Source: Propionibacteriaceae bacterium (GTDB taxonomy: Bacteria > Actinomycetota > Actinomycetes > Propionibacteriales > Propionibacteriaceae). From it: a DNA stretch of 37,944 nucleotides. The notes beneath the pieces were generated by a model. The model had not been told where the DNA came from, made no database searches, and saw only the letters and a program-made list of their open reading frames with translations. The translations under genes were made by a program, and so were the position numbers. The stretch is taken from positions 1 through 37,944 of the forward strand of contig JAISJO010000106.1 of assembly GCA_031261485.1 (NCBI GenBank), read 5' to 3'. Shown here one piece after another: positions 16,479 through 26,046 of the stretch (position 1 is the first letter of the stretch; the number at the start of each line of letters is the position of its first letter).

Positions 16479-16892
16479 ATGGACGAGTTCGATGCGATTA
16501 TCGCTGCCGAGTTTGGGGAGAGTAAGTCACCGGCTCAACAACCTGCACCGATAGAACCGGCGCACAGCAAGCCTTCCCCGCCCGACTCGACGGCGCCGAT
16601 CCCTGAAGAAGGGAAGACCGCCCCCACCGACGATTTCCACCTCAATCTCTACGACGATGACGAATCGTACAGGGAAGTGGCCACGGATGCGTGGGCCTTG
16701 GGACCGCTGGCTGGATGGGGTGTGACTGCCATTACGGCGGGCATCGTCGTCGCCATCCTCCGCCTCACCATGGCGGGACCGGGGTGGCTGGGATGGGTCA
16801 CAGGAGCCTTGGTCATGTGCGGAATCGGACTGTGCATTGCACAAGCCGTCACGGGCCCGAGGGATGAAGACAGCGATGGAGGTGTCGTGTGA
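16479..16892 (+). CDS. Small membrane protein of unknown function
   Basis: This 137-residue protein has a Pro/Ser-rich, acidic N-terminal half (residues 1-65), then two hydrophobic helices (about 73-95 and 100-121: WALGPLAGWGVTAITAGIVVAIL and WLGWVTGALVMCGIGLCIAQAV), then a short acidic tail. I do not recognise a domain. A TACCAT (16466-16471) seven bases before ATG would fit a near-leaderless start. It is divergent from plsC and convergent with the NlpC/P60 gene. An AATCAC/GTGATT stem at 16892-16913 overlaps its stop and may end the transcript. Confidence 0.7.
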   Translation: MDEFDAIIAAEFGESKSPAQQPAPIEPAHSKPSPPDSTAPIPEEGKTAPTDDFHLNLYDDDESYREVATDAWALGPLAGWGVTAITAGIVVAILRLTMAGPGWLGWVTGALVMCGIGLCIAQAVTGPRDEDSDGGVV

Positions 16893-16979
16893 ATCACATG
16901 GACAATGGTGATTCTCCGAGCAGCTACAGCCCTAACCAGACTTCCATCCGCAGTGTTCCCTGAGGAAGCAAGTCCAAAG

Positions 16980-18014
16980 TCAGAGGACGCGCACCGCGTA
17001 CGTCAAGGGCATCCCGTTCCACAGTGCGGATTGGACGATTCCTTGACTGGGGTTCCATGCACCGATCTTCTGGCCGCCGCCGATGTACATCTCCACATGA
17101 GAGATGGGCGAGTACACGAAGATGAGGTCGCCTGGCTGAAGTTCTGAGAGCGACACTGGTCTGCCAGCAGACACCTGGGCCCCCGCTACGCGAGGAATAT
17201 GGATGCCGATGGAGGCATAGGCGGCCTGGGTCAATCCAGAGCAATCATAGGCATTGGGGCCTGTGCCGCCGTACACGTAGGGGTAGCCGACGCGGGCTTT
17301 GACGTACGCGACGACTTGCGCGGCCAAGGAGCCATTGGGTGGCGCGACCGACGCACCACCGGAGGATCCACCCGCGTTAGGGGGCGCTTGAGGATGCGCA
17401 GTCGCTTGTGCCGCAGCGGCAGCAGCTCGGGCTCGAGCCAGTGCGGCCTGCTGTTCAGCGGTAAGTCGGGCGACAAGATCCTCGGCTTCTTTGACCTTGG
17501 CCTCCGCTTGCGCCTTGGCGGATTCCATCTCCGCTTCCTTGGCCGTCATCGCTTCCACGCTCGCCTGAGCAGACTTCTCCAAGTCGGCCAACTCAGACTG
17601 GCGAAGCTGGAAATCCTGGATGATGGCTGCGGTCGTATCCCCGACCCGCTGGGATGTCTGAATCTGGACAAGGGCTTCATCAGCGGATGCCGAGCCGAAT
17701 AGCGCGGCGGCTGAAGATGCTCCCCGGTCCTGATACTGCTGAAGAATGACCACGACCAACTGAGATCTTGCCTGTTCAACTGCAATCTCTTGAGTGGCGA
17801 TATCTTCCTGGATGCGAGTGAGCTTGTCCTTCTCGGCGTCCAACTCGACTTGGGCCTCGACGTAGGCCTCAGCGGCCTCGGAGGACTCCTGTTCCAGAGT
17901 GTCGAGTTGGGCCTGGGCTTCGCTCAGGGGGTCTGCCGCCGCGGGCACTGTCCCCAGCCATGCCATTGAGACAATCAGGAGCGGTGCTAGTAGGGCTTTC
18001 GCCACGCGATGCAT
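16980..18014 (-). CDS. Secreted NlpC/P60 peptidoglycan hydrolase with coiled-coil
   Basis: This 344-residue protein has a signal peptide (about 1-27, ending VPAAADP) and a long Ala/Glu-rich coiled coil (about 30-200). A short Pro/Gly linker leads to a C-terminal NlpC/P60 domain with the catalytic Cys258 in DCSGLT and His306 in SHVEMYIG. Such enzymes cut the stem peptide of peptidoglycan during growth or division, as in RipA-type proteins, where the coiled coil regulates or recruits the catalytic part. The start is the ATG nine bases after GGAAAGG; an ATG six codons earlier overlaps that site. The neighbouring CHAP protein has a very similar coiled coil, so the pair arose by duplication with exchange of the catalytic domain. 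Confidence 0.92.
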   Translation of the reverse strand: MHRVAKALLAPLLIVSMAWLGTVPAAADPLSEAQAQLDTLEQESSEAAEAYVEAQVELDAEKDKLTRIQEDIATQEIAVEQARSQLVVVILQQYQDRGASSAAALFGSASADEALVQIQTSQRVGDTTAAIIQDFQLRQSELADLEKSAQASVEAMTAKEAEMESAKAQAEAKVKEAEDLVARLTAEQQAALARARAAAAAAQATAHPQAPPNAGGSSGGASVAPPNGSLAAQVVAYVKARVGYPYVYGGTGPNAYDCSGLTQAAYASIGIHIPRVAGAQVSAGRPVSLSELQPGDLIFVYSPISHVEMYIGGGQKIGAWNPSQGIVQSALWNGMPLTYAVRVL

Positions 18015-18044
18015 CAGAAAGAACCTTTCCATGTTTCTGAGGAA

Positions 18045-18073
18045 ATCCTAAGGGAAACTCAGGAATAAGTCTA
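18045..18073 (-). promoter_or_regulatory. Promoter of the NlpC/P60 gene, twin of the CHAP promoter
   Basis: On the minus strand, TAGACT (18068-18073), 17 bp, then TAGGAT (18045-18050) gives a promoter-like pair. An inverted repeat CTGAG-N16-CTCAG (18037-18062) spans the -10 box. The same boxes, spacing and inverted repeat occur before the CHAP gene. Confidence 0.55.
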
Positions 18074-18190
18074 ATTGCCCCTGTCACAGCCAGATATTGC
18101 CCCCGCACCCAGGGAGAAGGAACCCGACTCTGGAGCGGCTTCAGACAATGCTTGGCGCCCCATTCCTCGGTCAAAATGACGGGCAGATCC

Positions 18191-19171
18191 TCAGTGGATG
18201 TAGTTGAATGCCCCAGGATTAGTGATGGTGCGATACCCGATGACATTCCAGCCAGCGGGCCCATTCATCTCCGAGATAGTGATGGTTCCATTGCCGTTGA
18301 CAGCCTCAACGATGGCAACGTGTCCAAGCCCGCCGCCATTCTGGATGATGGCACCGACTGCGGGCGTGTGGTCCACAAGGTATCCCTCTTGAGTCGCCGC
18401 CCATGCCCACGACACAGCGTTGCCCCACATCGTGCCGACAGGAAGGCCTAGTTGGACGCGGCGATTGAAGGCATACCATGTGCAGTAGCCGTAGGTGTAG
18501 CGGTTGGAACTGGCTGTGGGAACGGACGGGCTAGCCCCAGCCGGACGAGAACCGGCAGCATCTGCAGCGGCGGCCGCAGCAGTACGGGCATGGGCAAGAG
18601 CGGCCTGCTGTGCTGCGGTGAGGCTCGCGACCAAGGTCTTGGCTTGCTCAACCTTCTTGTCGAGTTCGGCTTTGGCTGTTGACATCTCTGCCTTCTTGGC
18701 AGCCATGGCGTCCACCGTGTCCTGTTCGGACTTCTGCAAGTCGGCAAGCTGCCCCTGTTCCAGTTGATAGTTCTGGATGATGGCGGCTGTCGTGTCCTGG
18801 ACCATCTGGTAGGTCACAATTTGGCTGAGCATCTCAGACGAGCCAGAGCCAAGAATAGCCGCTGTGGATGAGGCACCGCGGTCCTGATATTGCTGGAGAA
18901 CGACGATGGACAACTGGGACCGTGAAACTTCAAGAGCTTCTTTCTTCGCCTTGATGTCTGCCTGAATGGAATCGAGTTTTGCCTGCTCAGCAGTCAGTTC
19001 GAGTTCTGCAGCAGCATATTCGTCAGCGGCTTTGCCAGCGGCCTGCTCTAGTGTGGCTAGTTCCGCCTGGGCATCAGCCAAGACATCTGCCGACGCTGTC
19101 ATAGTGCCTAAGAAGACAGTCCCAACCACGATCACCAATGAAAGGAACCCCATACCTGCGCGACGAATCAC
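18191..19171 (-). CDS. Secreted CHAP-domain peptidoglycan hydrolase with coiled-coil
   Basis: This 326-residue protein has a signal peptide (about 1-28, ending TASAD) and a coiled coil (about 30-190) closely similar to that of the NlpC/P60 neighbour. For example, [13 protein letters not shown] is shared almost exactly. A C-terminal CHAP domain follows, with Cys230 in YGYCTWYA, His284 in GLGHVAIVE and Glu301 in SEMN as the expected catalytic residues. CHAP enzymes act as amidases or endopeptidases on peptidoglycan. GTG at 19171 is chosen because GGGAAAGG is six bases upstream; a GTG two codons earlier touches that site. The twin promoter suggests co-regulation with its paralog. Confidence 0.9.
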   Translation of the reverse strand: MIRRAGMGFLSLVIVVGTVFLGTMTASADVLADAQAELATLEQAAGKAADEYAAAELELTAEQAKLDSIQADIKAKKEALEVSRSQLSIVVLQQYQDRGASSTAAILGSGSSEMLSQIVTYQMVQDTTAAIIQNYQLEQGQLADLQKSEQDTVDAMAAKKAEMSTAKAELDKKVEQAKTLVASLTAAQQAALAHARTAAAAAADAAGSRPAGASPSVPTASSNRYTYGYCTWYAFNRRVQLGLPVGTMWGNAVSWAWAATQEGYLVDHTPAVGAIIQNGGGLGHVAIVEAVNGNGTITISEMNGPAGWNVIGYRTITNPGAFNYIH

Positions 19172-19198
19172 GACCACCCTTTCCCTAAGTCTGAGAAG

Positions 19199-19227
19199 AT
19201 TCTAAACGAAACTCAGGATTCAGTCTA
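19199..19227 (-). promoter_or_regulatory. Promoter of the CHAP gene, twin of the NlpC/P60 promoter
   Basis: On the minus strand, TAGACT (19222-19227), 17 bp, then TAGAAT (19199-19204). CTGAG-N16-CTCAG (19191-19216) surrounds the -10 box exactly as before the NlpC/P60 gene, and TCCTGAGTTTC is shared by both spacers. Confidence 0.6.
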
Positions 19228-19328
19228 GCCCAATAAATCAAGACGCTGACCAATCTGCCAATTTCGTGGCTCATCCCGTTCTCACAATCATCATACCTTG
19301 CGCAACAAAGACTACTCATCCTCGCTTG

Positions 19329-21719
19329 TCACCGCTGGGATACCACGGACCAGTCCTCGCCCCTCGACACAGTGATGGCCCCATGTTCATCGGTACGAAC
19401 CACCGTCATCCCTGCGTCCACCAGGATTCTCAGGGTTGAAGTGACAGGATGCCCGTAGCTATTGCCCTGCCCCACGCTGACCAGGGCGATGGAAGCACCC
19501 GTTGCCGCCAAGAAGGTCGCATCCTGGCGAGCAGATCCATGGTGCGGCACTTTGATGATGTCGACCGACAAATCCTCGGCATGGACGAGGGCTGCTTGTT
19601 GACCGACAGTTTCCACATCGCCTGTCCCCAGAAGACTCAACTCAGGTGCGTCGAACCGAACAACCAGCGAGGCGTCGTTCTCAGCACTGGACTCTTCCCC
19701 GTCAGAACCAGCAAAGAGGGGAAGGTAGCTCGACACCACTTTCAGTTCCACGTCATTGATGGTGGCGCTTTCCCCTCCGCGAGCTTCGACGACCTCGATG
19801 CCGTGCGACATCGCCTCCGCCACGATCCTGTCCTTGCCTGAGCCCACCGTTGGAATGAGAAGTGTCCGAACGGTGAAGGCTCCCAGCACATCCGACAGCC
19901 CACCCACATGGTCGGCGTGGAAGTGCGTGAGCACGAGAAGAGGCACCTGGCGCACGCCCAACTGCTGCAGGCATGTCACGACTGACGAGTCGGGCGGCCC
20001 CACATCCATGACAATCGCCTCCCCCTGCCCCACGCGAATCACCGTCGCATCACCCTGCCCCACGTCACACGATGCCACTCGCCACCCTTGGCCAGGCCAG
20101 CCGGGCTGGTACGGAGGAATGAGCATGATGACGACAAGGGCGCACGTCAGTGCTGTCACCAGCCAGCCGGATCGCAAGACCCATCCCATGAGCGGCACGG
20201 CGATCACACAGGCGGCAACCACCACACCTATGCCCACAGGTGTGGTCGGCCATGGATGGGACGCGCCAGGCAGGACGGCGAACCATCGACCCACAAGGAC
20301 GATGGGTTGAGCGCACCATCCGGCGACATATCCGAGAACCGTCGCGGCACCCGCACTGAGAGGCGACACAAGAGCGGCGCCCAGCCCAATGATCGTGGCA
20401 GGACCGACCCACACCCCGGCGGCGGCGTTCGCCGCCAGTCCCGCCACAGATACCGCGCCCGACAGCCAACTCACGACAGGCTGCGTGGCGATTTGGGCCG
20501 CAAGAGGAACTGCCATGGCCTCCGCAACCCAACCTGGGAGCCACTTCTTCAAGATTTCTGCCCAGGAAGAACCCCATGCGATGATGCCAACGCAGGCCAG
20601 AACGGACAGCGCGAACCCAACGGAGCGGGCCATCCACGGGTCAAACCACAACAGGCACAGCACGGCGAGACACAGTGCCCGCATGCCGCCCGTGCCACCA
20701 TTGCCGCGCCCGAGAGACACCAGGACCACAACCCCCATGGCAGCCGCACGCACAACGCTCGGCTCCGCGTGGCACAAGGCTATGAACGCAGCGATCCCGA
20801 TCGCCGATAACACTGTCATCCAGCGTCCGCGCACGCCGAGTCGCCCCGCCACTGCGGTCAGGAAGGACAACATGATGGCCAAGTTGGCCCCGGACACGGC
20901 CATGAGATGGGTCAGCCCCGTTGTCCGAAAGTCTTCGGTGAGATCCGATGCCATCCCGGTGGTGTCTCCCACAACCAAAGCCGGAACCAATCCGGCCTGG
21001 TCGGGCGGGCTGTGTGCCATGGCGTCTCGCAAGCCCGCCCGCATGGATTCGACTACCCTCGTCCAGACCGGAGGGCCTCGGATAACCTGCGGAACACTGA
21101 GGGCAGCGAGACGCCCTGAAATCCCGTCAGTCCACTCCCCCAATCCCCACCGCACACTCAACGTCGCGGTCGCCCCGATGGGCACAGACGCCCAGCCCAC
21201 AGCCTGTGAACCTGAAACAGTCACAGTCACAGGAACTCGTGTCCGCCACTGTCCCGCCTGAGACGAGACTTGTGTGAGAGTGGCCGAAGCGATGAGTGAA
21301 CCCCACGTTGTCTGTCGGATATCGCGCAACACCACCTGAACATCCGCCACTGAGCCGGGCTCAATCCTCTCGGACGACAATCCTGTCAGCGCGTACGCCC
21401 GAAAAGACCCGATGACAGCACAAAACACGACACACACAACAAGCCCAACCGACCCAGGGGAGGAGGACCAGCGCCCATGTTTTTCAGGGTGGGCACGGCA
21501 CACACGTTTCCGCACATGGCTGGCACCGCGAAGCCGCCGGACCACCGATTCAAGCACAGGTTGCCCCCGTGACATAGGCGGATGCCCCACACTCCACAAT
21601 GTCAACGCTCCCCCCAAGACCGCGAACACGCCGACAGCCTTCCACCCCCATGACCAGCCGCTAATCACCCACATCGCCGCCCACACAATCAGCGCTGGCC
21701 CCAGCAATCGACGATCCAT
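19329..21719 (-). CDS. comEC: ComEC/Rec2 competence membrane channel
   Basis: This 796-residue protein has the full ComEC layout: N-terminal membrane helices with a soluble insertion, the Competence domain with many helices (about 230-520), and a C-terminal metallo-beta-lactamase domain with HFHADHVGG near residue 600 and VPHHGS later. It is the predicted inner-membrane channel for single-stranded DNA uptake. It starts at the ATG immediately after the comEA stop (one base between them), so translation is coupled; an upstream in-frame extension lies inside comEA. No complete pilus or competence set is in the window, so activity in transformation is unproven. Confidence 0.93.
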   Translation of the reverse strand: MDRRLLGPALIVWAAMWVISGWSWGWKAVGVFAVLGGALTLWSVGHPPMSRGQPVLESVVRRLRGASHVRKRVCRAHPEKHGRWSSSPGSVGLVVCVVFCAVIGSFRAYALTGLSSERIEPGSVADVQVVLRDIRQTTWGSLIASATLTQVSSQAGQWRTRVPVTVTVSGSQAVGWASVPIGATATLSVRWGLGEWTDGISGRLAALSVPQVIRGPPVWTRVVESMRAGLRDAMAHSPPDQAGLVPALVVGDTTGMASDLTEDFRTTGLTHLMAVSGANLAIMLSFLTAVAGRLGVRGRWMTVLSAIGIAAFIALCHAEPSVVRAAAMGVVVLVSLGRGNGGTGGMRALCLAVLCLLWFDPWMARSVGFALSVLACVGIIAWGSSWAEILKKWLPGWVAEAMAVPLAAQIATQPVVSWLSGAVSVAGLAANAAAGVWVGPATIIGLGAALVSPLSAGAATVLGYVAGWCAQPIVLVGRWFAVLPGASHPWPTTPVGIGVVVAACVIAVPLMGWVLRSGWLVTALTCALVVIMLIPPYQPGWPGQGWRVASCDVGQGDATVIRVGQGEAIVMDVGPPDSSVVTCLQQLGVRQVPLLVLTHFHADHVGGLSDVLGAFTVRTLLIPTVGSGKDRIVAEAMSHGIEVVEARGGESATINDVELKVVSSYLPLFAGSDGEESSAENDASLVVRFDAPELSLLGTGDVETVGQQAALVHAEDLSVDIIKVPHHGSARQDATFLAATGASIALVSVGQGNSYGHPVTSTLRILVDAGMTVVRTDEHGAITVSRGEDWSVVSQR

Positions 21720-21720
21720 G

Positions 21721-22542
21721 TCACACCCCCACGTACGGCTCAAGCTGGGCAAAGGTCTTCGGGCCGATACCATCGACTTCCTGGAGTTGAGCGATTGACG
21801 TGAATGATCCGTGCTTCTCCCTCCAGGCGAGAATGGCGGCTGCGGTCACGGGCCCCACTCCGGGCAAAGTGTCGAGTTGGGCCGCCGTCGCAGTATTGAG
21901 GTCGAGCACGGAACCTCCCCCTGCCGAGGCGCCTCCCGCTCCATCACTTCCCGCTATTCCTGCACCGCCTGTTCCCACACGCACCTGCCCCATCGGTTCT
22001 GCACGAGTCCCGATGAAGACCTGAGCTCCGTCTGTGAGAACGGCGGCCATATTCAAGTCGGCGGGGTCCGCGTCCTCACTCAACCCTCCGGCCGCTGTGA
22101 TGGCGTCCATGACGCGCGACTTGGCCTCGACACTGACCACTCCCGGTTCGTTGACCGCACCCAAGACATGGATGAACCACATGACCGGCGCGACTGTGGG
22201 CGTTGGGGCAGGGGTAATGATGGCTGAAGAAAGACCGGAGTCAGGCTCAGCCAATGAGACGGGGTGGGCGCCCATGACTGCCCACGTCGCCACAATGACC
22301 CCGCCCAGCCCCAAGGCTGAGAGTGCCTTGACATGGGCGTAGGCAAATCGACGAACACCAGCGATGCGAGTGCCCCATCCGACCTCAGACTCCTCTTGGC
22401 CGTGGAGTGGCTCTTCGTCCACTCTTGATTGATCCGCAGTCCTCCTCGGCAGGGCTCGACGCGCCGTGTCTTCGACGGCCATCCGCTGCCCGTCTGGAGG
22501 CAGGATGGCACGAAGACGCTCCACATACGACTCTGGTTTCAC
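21721..22542 (-). CDS. comEA: ComEA-like DNA-binding protein (SLBB plus helix-hairpin-helix)
   Basis: This 273-residue protein has a cytoplasmic, charged N-terminus and one membrane helix (about 76-92, LGLGGVIVATWAVM). An SLBB-type domain follows (VMWFIHVLGAVNEPGVVSVEAKSR, to about 175), then a Gly/Ala-rich linker and two helix-hairpin-helix motifs at the end (LDTLPGVGPVTAAAIL and LQEVDGIGPKTFAQL). ComEA binds incoming double-stranded DNA outside the membrane and passes it to ComEC. Two perfect DnaA boxes lie 51 and 81 bp before its start. leuS ends upstream on the same strand. Confidence 0.93.
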   Translation of the reverse strand: MKPESYVERLRAILPPDGQRMAVEDTARRALPRRTADQSRVDEEPLHGQEESEVGWGTRIAGVRRFAYAHVKALSALGLGGVIVATWAVMGAHPVSLAEPDSGLSSAIITPAPTPTVAPVMWFIHVLGAVNEPGVVSVEAKSRVMDAITAAGGLSEDADPADLNMAAVLTDGAQVFIGTRAEPMGQVRVGTGGAGIAGSDGAGGASAGGGSVLDLNTATAAQLDTLPGVGPVTAAAILAWREKHGSFTSIAQLQEVDGIGPKTFAQLEPYVGV

Positions 22543-22592
22543 GCCTAGACTATGGGCGATTCATGGTCCGCCTATCCGCTGTCGAAGCAATC

Positions 22593-22631
22593 TGTGGATA
22601 AGTTCTCACGGGGAAAGAAGTCTGTGGATAA
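22593..22631. promoter_or_regulatory. Two perfect DnaA boxes before comEA
   Basis: TCTGTGGATAA occurs twice (22591-22601 and 22621-22631), exactly 30 bp apart, giving two TTATCCACA boxes in the same orientation. They lie in the 169-bp gap between leuS and comEA. DnaA could regulate comEA-comEC here, or the pair could titrate DnaA. The sequence alone cannot tell. Confidence 0.6.
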
Positions 22632-22711
22632 CCGGACAGCCTTCGTTACGCCTAGTCAACGTTGGAAGTCCGCGCGGCAAGTGCCATGCGGCCCACAGGT
22701 ATCGCGTCAGG

Positions 22712-25177
22712 TCAGTTCACAGGAACAATGGAGACCATCTTCGGCGCACGCACGATCACCTTGGCGACCTCACGTCCCGCCAAGTTCCGTACAACTGCCG
22801 GGTCGGCCAAGGCCAGACGCTGCGCCTCAGCCTCACTGATATCAGCGGGCACCTCGATGGTGGCGCGCACCTTGCCCTGGACTTGAACAGCCATCATGAC
22901 AGTCTGTGCAACACGCAATTCAGGTAGAACAGTCGGCCAGGACGCCTCAGCGACCGACGGGGCATGCCCCAGAATCTCCCACATTTCCTCGGCGACATAC
23001 GGAGCAAACAAGGACAGAGCCACCGCAGTGTACTCGGCAGCCTCCCTGACAGCAGGGTCAGCCGGACCAGCGCCTGTGTCAATCGCCTTGCGTGTGGCAT
23101 TGACAAGCTCCATCAGTCGGGCCACGCACACATTGAACCGATGAATGTCGAGCAAGTCGGTGATCTCACCCAGAATCCGGTGAGTCACGCGACGCAGGGC
23201 GATATCTCCCGTGCTTGGGTCAGATCCCACCGGAGAAGCCACATCATTGGCCACTCGCCATGCCCTCTCCAGGAACTTCAGCGTCGCCGCCGGAGAGACA
23301 GCCGCCCAGTCGATGTCATCCTCGGGCGGACTAGCAAAAATGACCGTCGTGCGAATGGAGTCCACTCCAAACAGGTCGATTTGGTGACCCAGATCCACTC
23401 CATTGCCCAGCGACTTGGACATTGCCTTGCCGTTATTGATGACTTGGCCCTGGTTCATCAGGCGCGTGAAGGGCTCCGTGAAGTCAATCAGCCCCAGATC
23501 GTTGAGCACTTTGGTGAAGAACCGGGAGTACAGCAGGTGCAGAATCGCGTGCTCGACCCCCCCGACATACTGATCCACCGGCATCCACTTGGCCACGTCG
23601 GCTTTCTCGAAGACATGTGCCTCGTCGCGCGCGGAGCAGTAGCGGAAGTAATACCACGAGGAATCCACGAAGGTGTCCATCGTGTCTGCGTCCCTTGTCG
23701 CGGGGCCGCCGCACGTCGGGCATGTCGTGTTCACCCAATCAGTGGCGCTGGCTAGGGGAGATGTTCCCTTAGGCGCCAAGGCAGCGCCCCTTAGGTCGGG
23801 CAGTTCAACTGGCAATTGCTCTTCGGGGACGGGCACCTCGCCATCGACAGGACAGTGGATGATCGGAATGGGGCAACCCCAGAAACGTTGGCGCGAAATC
23901 AGCCAGTCACGCAGCCGGAACGTCACCGCTGGCGACCCGGTGTGGTCACGTTCCAACTTCTCGCAGATGCGCGCCACGCCAGAGGCCTTGTCACCCAACC
24001 CATCCAGTTCACCGGAATTGATGTACACCCCGTCGCCAGCCGCCGCCACACCGGACTCGACCGGGTCAGGCTCGCCGGTGTCGATGACCGTACGCACGTT
24101 CAAACCGAACTTGCGGGCAAAATCCAAGTCGCGCTGGTCATGGGCAGGCACCGCCATGATGGCGCCCGTGCCGTAGTCGCTGAGCACATAATCGGCGGCC
24201 CACATGGGGATCCGCTCCCCAGTCAGGGGATTTGTGGCCCACGCGCCCAGGAAGACACCAGTCTTTTCTCTTTCTGTTGACTGGCGTTCAATTTCCGTGG
24301 CCTTCTTGGTGCGCTCCAGATACGCCTCAAACTCCGCCCGCTGGTCCTCTGAGACAATTTCGGAGGCCAAGTCGGCGTCGGGGGCGACCACCATGAAGGT
24401 CGCGCCGTACAACGTGTCAGGACGAGTGGTGAAAACACGCACGGGCTGCTCGCGCCCCTCCACAGGGAAGTCCACCCACGCGCCCTGACTTCGCCCAATC
24501 CAGTTGCGCTGCATGGCCAAGACACGGTCAGGCCACTTGCCTTCCAGTTGCTCCATGTCGTCCAGCAGGCGCTGGGCATACTGTGTGATCCTGAAATACC
24601 ACTGAGTCAACTGCCGTTTGGTGACCTGGGTCCCGCAACGCTCACATTGGCCCTGGACGACCTGCTCGTTGGCCAGAACAGTCTGGCAGGACGGGCACCA
24701 GTTGACATAGGAAGCCTTGCGATAGGCCAGCCCCTTCTTGTAGAACTGGAGGAAGAGCCATTGCGTCCAGCGGTAGTACTCCGTGTCCGACGTGTGCAGC
24801 CGACGAGACCAGTCGAATGACAAGGCATAACGCTTGAAAGAGCGGGCCTGGGTCTCGATATTCTTGTAGGTCCATTCAGCAGGATGCGTGTCGTGCGAAA
24901 TGGCAGCATTCTCCGCCGGCAGCCCGAACGAATCCCAGCCAATGGGATGCATGACATCGAAGCCTTGCAGCTTCCAGTCACGAGCAACAACATCACCCAT
25001 GACGAAAGCCTCGGCGTGGCCCATGTGCAAATCGCCCGAAGGATAGGGGAACATGTCAAGGACGTACCGGCGTTCCTTCGAGCCGTCGTCGAGCGGACGG
25101 AATGTGCCATGCTCGGCCCAATAGGCCGCCCACTTTTCCTGTGCCGCTTTGGCGTTGTACCCGGTGTCTTCGGTCAC
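22712..25177 (-). CDS. leuS: Leucyl-tRNA synthetase
   Basis: This 821-residue class Ia synthetase has the HIGH-type HMGH at 51-54 ([10 protein letters not shown]) and MSKS at about 586-589 ([10 protein letters not shown]). A CP1 editing domain with [13 protein letters not shown] and zinc-type Cys pairs (CPSCQTV and CERCGTQ) lie between them. It charges tRNA-Leu in the cytosol. The start is GTG with GAGGAG six bases upstream. The leader contains a stretch resembling a T-box antiterminator motif, described separately. The order leuS-comEA-comEC is common in actinobacteria. Confidence 0.97.
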   Translation of the reverse strand: MTEDTGYNAKAAQEKWAAYWAEHGTFRPLDDGSKERRYVLDMFPYPSGDLHMGHAEAFVMGDVVARDWKLQGFDVMHPIGWDSFGLPAENAAISHDTHPAEWTYKNIETQARSFKRYALSFDWSRRLHTSDTEYYRWTQWLFLQFYKKGLAYRKASYVNWCPSCQTVLANEQVVQGQCERCGTQVTKRQLTQWYFRITQYAQRLLDDMEQLEGKWPDRVLAMQRNWIGRSQGAWVDFPVEGREQPVRVFTTRPDTLYGATFMVVAPDADLASEIVSEDQRAEFEAYLERTKKATEIERQSTEREKTGVFLGAWATNPLTGERIPMWAADYVLSDYGTGAIMAVPAHDQRDLDFARKFGLNVRTVIDTGEPDPVESGVAAAGDGVYINSGELDGLGDKASGVARICEKLERDHTGSPAVTFRLRDWLISRQRFWGCPIPIIHCPVDGEVPVPEEQLPVELPDLRGAALAPKGTSPLASATDWVNTTCPTCGGPATRDADTMDTFVDSSWYYFRYCSARDEAHVFEKADVAKWMPVDQYVGGVEHAILHLLYSRFFTKVLNDLGLIDFTEPFTRLMNQGQVINNGKAMSKSLGNGVDLGHQIDLFGVDSIRTTVIFASPPEDDIDWAAVSPAATLKFLERAWRVANDVASPVGSDPSTGDIALRRVTHRILGEITDLLDIHRFNVCVARLMELVNATRKAIDTGAGPADPAVREAAEYTAVALSLFAPYVAEEMWEILGHAPSVAEASWPTVLPELRVAQTVMMAVQVQGKVRATIEVPADISEAEAQRLALADPAVVRNLAGREVAKVIVRAPKMVSIVPVN

Positions 25178-25219
25178 GATTGTCTCCTCGCTCAGTTCAG
25201 CCGTACGATTCTACCGCTC

Positions 25220-25233
25220 CGCACTACCACCTT
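25220..25233 (-). promoter_or_regulatory. T-box-like motif in the leuS leader (tentative)
   Basis: On the minus strand, AAGGTGGTAGTGCG matches 11 of 14 positions of the T-box consensus AGGGTGGNACCGCG and includes TGGT, which could pair with a tRNA ACCA end. It lies 43 bp before the leuS GTG, upstream of the GAGGAG ribosome binding site. I could not build a convincing stem I or specifier loop in the 160-bp leader. Confidence 0.25.
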
Positions 25234-25337
25234 TACGTTGAGTCCGGAGTGTCATATACCAATGTTACTTACTTCCCGTGGGAAACGGACCCAACCAAGC
25301 GCCAACGCTTCGGCCCTTTGCGGTCGGTAAGGCAGAT

Positions 25338-25901
25338 CTAGAGATACGTGACTGCACTCAGATCAGGCGTGTGAGGCGTGCCAGGCTCGGCAGGATGACC
25401 CACGGCCATGCCGACGGCGATTTCGTACTCCCGAGGCAGGCCGACCAGGTCGTACAACCGTGCCCCATCTGTGGACTTGATGTCGCGGAACGCCTGGGTG
25501 ACAAAACCGCAGATGACGGAACCTAGTCCCAGCCCAGTGGCCGCCAGCGCGATGTTCTCCACTGCCAGGCCAATATCGAGTTGTTCGGAGGTGTAATCCC
25601 ACGTGTGGCGCGCAGCGAACAGAATCACCACGGGGGCATCGTAGAACAGGTTCGTTCCCAGAGAATCGATCCACTTAGCGGCGGAAGGCTCATGACGAAC
25701 CATGACGCGCAGAGCCGAGTCGGACAAGTCAGTGATGATGTCTGGGTTGCTGACAATCACAATCTTCCAAGGCGCATTGCCGCGCGAACTCGGGGCCTGG
25801 ACCCCGGCCAACCCGAGAGCCTCCAAGTCCTCGCGGGACACGGGTTCGGAGGTGTACTTCCGGCAGGAATAACGGGTGGCAATGGCATCGATAACGTTCA
25901 T
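25338..25901 (-). CDS. Nitroreductase-family flavoprotein
   Basis: This 187-residue protein is of the short FMN-dependent nitroreductase type. It has the N-terminal RYSCRKYTSEPVS (flavin phosphate contact), APSSRGNAPWKIVIV and the C-terminal GLGSVICGF with LVGLPREYEIAVGMAVGHP. These enzymes use NAD(P)H to reduce nitro compounds, quinones or enones; the physiological substrate is usually unknown. It lies 160 bp upstream of leuS on the same strand and shows no functional tie to it. The downstream gap contains the leuS leader. Confidence 0.88.
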   Translation of the reverse strand: MNVIDAIATRYSCRKYTSEPVSREDLEALGLAGVQAPSSRGNAPWKIVIVSNPDIITDLSDSALRVMVRHEPSAAKWIDSLGTNLFYDAPVVILFAARHTWDYTSEQLDIGLAVENIALAATGLGLGSVICGFVTQAFRDIKSTDGARLYDLVGLPREYEIAVGMAVGHPAEPGTPHTPDLSAVTYL

Positions 25902-26046
25902 AGCCTCAACTTTAGTGCTTGCGCGATGTCAGGGGAGGTTCCATCTCATGGCCGGGATCCAGGCCGACAGATGTCCCGCAGAACCAGGGGACTCGACCAC
26001 TCCCTCACATCAAAGACCACGGCGTGCAAGCTCGTCGGGCTCGGAT

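Noticed and set aside
20088-21261. Plus-strand frames of 240 and 290 codons opposite comEC
   Set aside because: Both are antisense to a clear ComEC membrane protein and show the Arg/Pro/Thr-rich composition of shadows.
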